A stretch of 64,000 nucleotides of DNA from Negativicutes bacterium (GTDB lineage: Bacteria > Bacillota > Negativicutes > Anaeromusales > Anaeromusaceae), in contig SAAJ01000005.1 in NCBI GenBank assembly GCA_009929485.1, forward strand, positions 1 to 64,000, written 5' to 3'. Of this stretch, positions 61,718 to 64,000 are shown piece after piece. How positions within the stretch are numbered: position 1 is the stretch's first letter; every line of letters begins with the position of its first letter. A program made the position numbers and the translations under genes. The notes under the pieces were generated by a model. It was not told where the DNA came from, searched no databases, and saw only the letters and a list, made by a program, of their open reading frames with translations.

Positions 61718-62579
61718 CAAGGCTTTTTGGAAACGTCTGGTGCGCCACCGTTTGGGGCAGGGCGGTTTAATCGTCTTGGCGATTATGCTCTTACTGGCTG
61801 CTGCGGCGCCGCTTCTGGCGGCGTATAGCCCGATAGATGCCGACTTAGCAGCCGTGCGGCAGCCTCCTAGCGGTATGCATCTATTTGGTACGGATGAATT
61901 GGGACGTGATATTTTCAGCCGCCTGTTGTATGGAGCGAGGGTGTCCCTGGCGGTGGGCATTGCTTCGGTGGCTCTTGCGACTACCCTGGGGCTTCTGTAC
62001 GGCGTGGTCAGCGGCTATACAGGGGGCTTGGCGGATAACGCGCTGATGCGCTTGTTGGATGGCTTGCTTTCGGTGCCTACGCTGGTGCTGGTTATTGCCT
62101 TGCAGGCGCTGAGCGGTCAAGGCTTTCAAAGTGTTATTGGGGTAATTGCGGCTACCAGTTGGATGCAGACCGCCCGTATTGTGCGGACCGAGTTTTTAGC
62201 TGTGAAACAGCAGCCCTTTGTGCAGGCGGCGCTTACATGCGGCGCAAGCGACGGAACGTTGATTTGGCGGCATATCTTGCCGAATTGTTTGCCTTCGGTT
62301 GTCGTGTTGGCGACGATGAGCGTGGGCCATGCGATTGTAACGGAAGCGGCTCTCAGCTTTCTGGGCATGGGGATTCCGCCGCACCTTCCTTCATGGGGGA
62401 ATATGCTGATGGGCGGGCAGCGGAGCATTTTAGCGGGCGCCTGGTGGGTTACTTTTTTCCCGGGCTGCTTTATTGTCTTGACCGTATTAGCCATTAACTT
62501 CTTGGGAGATGCGGTGCGAGACGCTCTTGACCCGTTGGGAGGCAAAGGAAATTTCGGAGCAAAAGGAGAGGCGTCATGA
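61710..62579 (+). CDS. dipeptide/nickel ABC transporter permease (DppC/NikC-like)
   Basis: A 289-residue second permease. N-terminal cytosolic piece, a helix (RLGQGGLIVLAIMLLLAAAA), FGTDELGRDIFSRLLYGARV (the conserved family core) and the EAA-like TCGASDGTLIWRHILPNCLP followed by helices. The start TTG 61710 overlaps the previous gene by 8 bases. It ends with ATGA overlapping the ATPase gene by 4 bases. Operon order B-C-D-E is the classical one. Confidence 0.92.
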   Translation: MGNKAFWKRLVRHRLGQGGLIVLAIMLLLAAAAPLLAAYSPIDADLAAVRQPPSGMHLFGTDELGRDIFSRLLYGARVSLAVGIASVALATTLGLLYGVVSGYTGGLADNALMRLLDGLLSVPTLVLVIALQALSGQGFQSVIGVIAATSWMQTARIVRTEFLAVKQQPFVQAALTCGASDGTLIWRHILPNCLPSVVVLATMSVGHAIVTEAALSFLGMGIPPHLPSWGNMLMGGQRSILAGAWWVTFFPGCFIVLTVLAINFLGDAVRDALDPLGGKGNFGAKGEAS

Positions 62580-63394
62580 AGGAGTCTTGTTTGTCCTTGC
62601 GCCATGTGTCGGTTTCTATTGATGGCGCGCCTTTAGTTCGGGATGTGACCTTTGATGTGCCTGCCGGTGAAGTCTTGGGTTTGGTAGGAGAAAGCGGCAG
62701 TGGCAAGTCGTTGACGCTGCAGGCGGTGATGGGACTGGCCGGTATGGGGCGCAACAATGTGCAGGTTCAAGGGGAAGCCTGGTTTCAAGGAAAAAACCTA
62801 TGCGCCTTGAAGCCGGAGGAGCTGCGCGCGCTGCGCGGTGCGGCGATCGGCATGGTCTTCCAAGATCCCCTGGCGTCGCTGAATCCGGTATTGCCTGTAG
62901 GCTGGCAAGTAGCGGAGCTTTTTCGGGTGCATCGGAAGCTGTCGCGTCGAGAGGCTGGAGTCGGGGCGAGACAAGCCCTGCTTCGTGCGGGTGTTACAAA
63001 GCCGGAAGAGCTGTACTATCGCTTTCCGCACCAATTGTCAGGCGGTCAGCGGCAGAGAGTGCTGATTGCTATGGCTGTGGCGCTGGAGCCTCCTTTGATC
63101 ATCGCAGATGAGCCGACTACCGCCTTGGATGTGACCTTGCAAGCGCAGATTATCGAAGAATTGCGCCGCTTGCAGCAAGAGGGAGGAAGCTCGGTGCTTT
63201 TGGTCTCTCATGATATGGGCGTGATTGCAGAGCTGGCGGATCAGGTGGCGGTCATGCGCGAGGGGCGTGTGGTAGAACAGGGAAGCTGCATGGAAATTTT
63301 TGATGCGCCTCAGGAGGCCTATACGCAGCGCTTGTTGGCAGCCAGTCGCTTCGAATTGATAGAGGAGGCGGCGCATGAGTCTTCTTGTAGTTGA
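62576..63394 (+). CDS. dipeptide/nickel ABC transporter ATPase (DppD/NikD-like)
   Basis: A 272-residue ATPase with Walker A GESGSGKSLTL, Q-loop MVFQDPLASLNPV, signature LSGGQRQRVL, Walker B LIIADEPTTALDVT and the switch His in LVSHDMGV. The EAYTQRLLAAS segment near the end is typical of this subfamily. The ATG overlaps the stop of the second permease. It overlaps the start of the next ATPase gene by 20 bases. Confidence 0.93.
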   Translation: MKESCLSLRHVSVSIDGAPLVRDVTFDVPAGEVLGLVGESGSGKSLTLQAVMGLAGMGRNNVQVQGEAWFQGKNLCALKPEELRALRGAAIGMVFQDPLASLNPVLPVGWQVAELFRVHRKLSRREAGVGARQALLRAGVTKPEELYYRFPHQLSGGQRQRVLIAMAVALEPPLIIADEPTTALDVTLQAQIIEELRRLQQEGGSSVLLVSHDMGVIAELADQVAVMREGRVVEQGSCMEIFDAPQEAYTQRLLAASRFELIEEAAHESSCS

Positions 63395-64000
63395 AAACGC
63401 TTGTTGCCGTTATCGGTTGCATTCGCATTGGCTGGCCGGACACAAAGAAGTAAAGGCCGTAGAAAAGGTATCCTTGCAGATTGCCGAAGGAGAGCGCTTT
63501 GCGTTAGCTGGAGAAAGCGGCAGCGGGAAGAGTACACTGGCGAGAGCGATCTTGTTATTGGAGCCATTGGCATCAGGAAAAATTCTTTTTGATGGTGCGG
63601 ATATTTCCGTACTAAAGGGGAAGGCGCAAAAAAATTATCGCCGCCAAGTGCAGATGGTGTTTCAAGACGCTTATTCTTCCATGAATCCCCGTATGCAAGT
63701 AGGCGAAATTCTAGCGGAACCGGTACGCTCTTTTGCTCTAGAAGAAAATGAAGCTTGTGCAAAGAAGCGGATCAGCAGTATGCTAGAATGCTGCGGTTTG
63801 TCCGTTAAAGTTCTGACGCGGTATCCGGGCGAACTTTCCGGCGGGGAGTGCCAGCGAGTTGCTTTGGCTAGGGCTCTTTTGCCGCAGCCAAGGCTGGTTG
63901 TTTTTGATGAGGCTACGTCGAGTTTGGATGTGACGCTGCAGAATCAGATTCTTGGCTTGCTGCATCAAGTGCGGCAGCAGATGGATTTGACCTATCTTTT
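63375..64000 (+). CDS. dipeptide/nickel ABC transporter ATPase (DppF/NikE-like), 3' end outside window
   Basis: A partial ATPase of at least 208 residues, open at the window edge. Walker A GESGSGKSTLARAI, Q-loop MVFQDAYSSMNPRMQVGEIL, signature LSGGECQRVALARAL (with Glu-Cys where Gln-Arg-Gln is common) and Walker B LVVFDEATSSLDVT are visible. The start ATG has GAGGAGGCGGCGC upstream and overlaps nikD/dppD by 20 bases. This completes the five-gene importer; the exact end cannot be seen. Confidence 0.92.
   Translation, partial: MSLLVVENACCRYRLHSHWLAGHKEVKAVEKVSLQIAEGERFALAGESGSGKSTLARAILLLEPLASGKILFDGADISVLKGKAQKNYRRQVQMVFQDAYSSMNPRMQVGEILAEPVRSFALEENEACAKKRISSMLECCGLSVKVLTRYPGELSGGECQRVALARALLPQPRLVVFDEATSSLDVTLQNQILGLLHQVRQQMDLTYL

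Overview
The window reads as a chromosomal stretch from a low-to-mid GC anaerobic Firmicute. It is most likely a Negativicute of the Sporomusa/Anaeromusa type, judged from gene order and protein style only, with no database search. Strong GGAGG-type ribosome binding sites, frequent TTG/GTG starts, hairpin-plus-U-tract terminators and the flagellar-operon-to-rpsB junction known from Bacillus and relatives all point this way. Hemerythrin and radical SAM proteins and the absence of aerobic respiratory genes fit an anaerobe.

Positions 1-15,700 are core genome. The tail of a flagellar operon comes first (end of a FliA-type sigma factor with a disturbed frame, a FapA/DUF342 protein, a small charged protein, a SwrB-like membrane protein). 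The classic block rpsB-tsf-pyrH-frr-uppS-cdsA-dxr-rseP-ispG-proS follows, covering translation, pyrimidine supply, undecaprenyl and phospholipid precursors and the MEP isoprenoid pathway. A threonine module (ACT regulator, hom, thrB) comes next.

Positions 15,700-31,900 are an accessory region downstream of tRNA-Pro(GGG). It holds terminator-rich non-coding scars, recD2, a C-terminal integrase remnant abutting a truncated specificity-type gene, a complete type I restriction-modification system (M-S-R), a hicAB toxin-antitoxin pair, a chimeric DUF932/PD-(D/E)XK nuclease gene next to an ERF annealase, a P-loop ATPase and a 5'-truncated gene. It looks like layered remains of integrated elements.

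Positions 31,900-50,800 hold mostly single-gene or small units. These include a Met-rich exported repeat protein, a DUF3089 hydrolase, hemerythrin and Crp/Fnr genes with an FNR-like box at an activator position, and a receiver domain with a zinc-finger-like tail. There is also a three-gene operon of a repeat protein, a MoxR ATPase and a metallopeptidase/VWA protein. An ArsR regulator, two convergent paralogous serine hydrolases, a GGDEF/EAL protein behind a leader terminator, a Fur-box gene, a radical SAM protein and a CGGC protein complete this part.

Positions 50,900-64,000 carry a YbhGFSR-like drug/solute exporter operon with its TetR regulator, a 2-hydroxyacid dehydrogenase plus glycerol-dehydrogenase-like pair, and a dipeptide/nickel ABC importer that runs off the window. 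The strongest new signal is a duplicated structured leader: two small hairpins with ACGAA at the tip followed at once by an intrinsic terminator. One copy precedes the dehydrogenase pair and one precedes the importer, suggesting a shared antitermination or riboswitch-like control.
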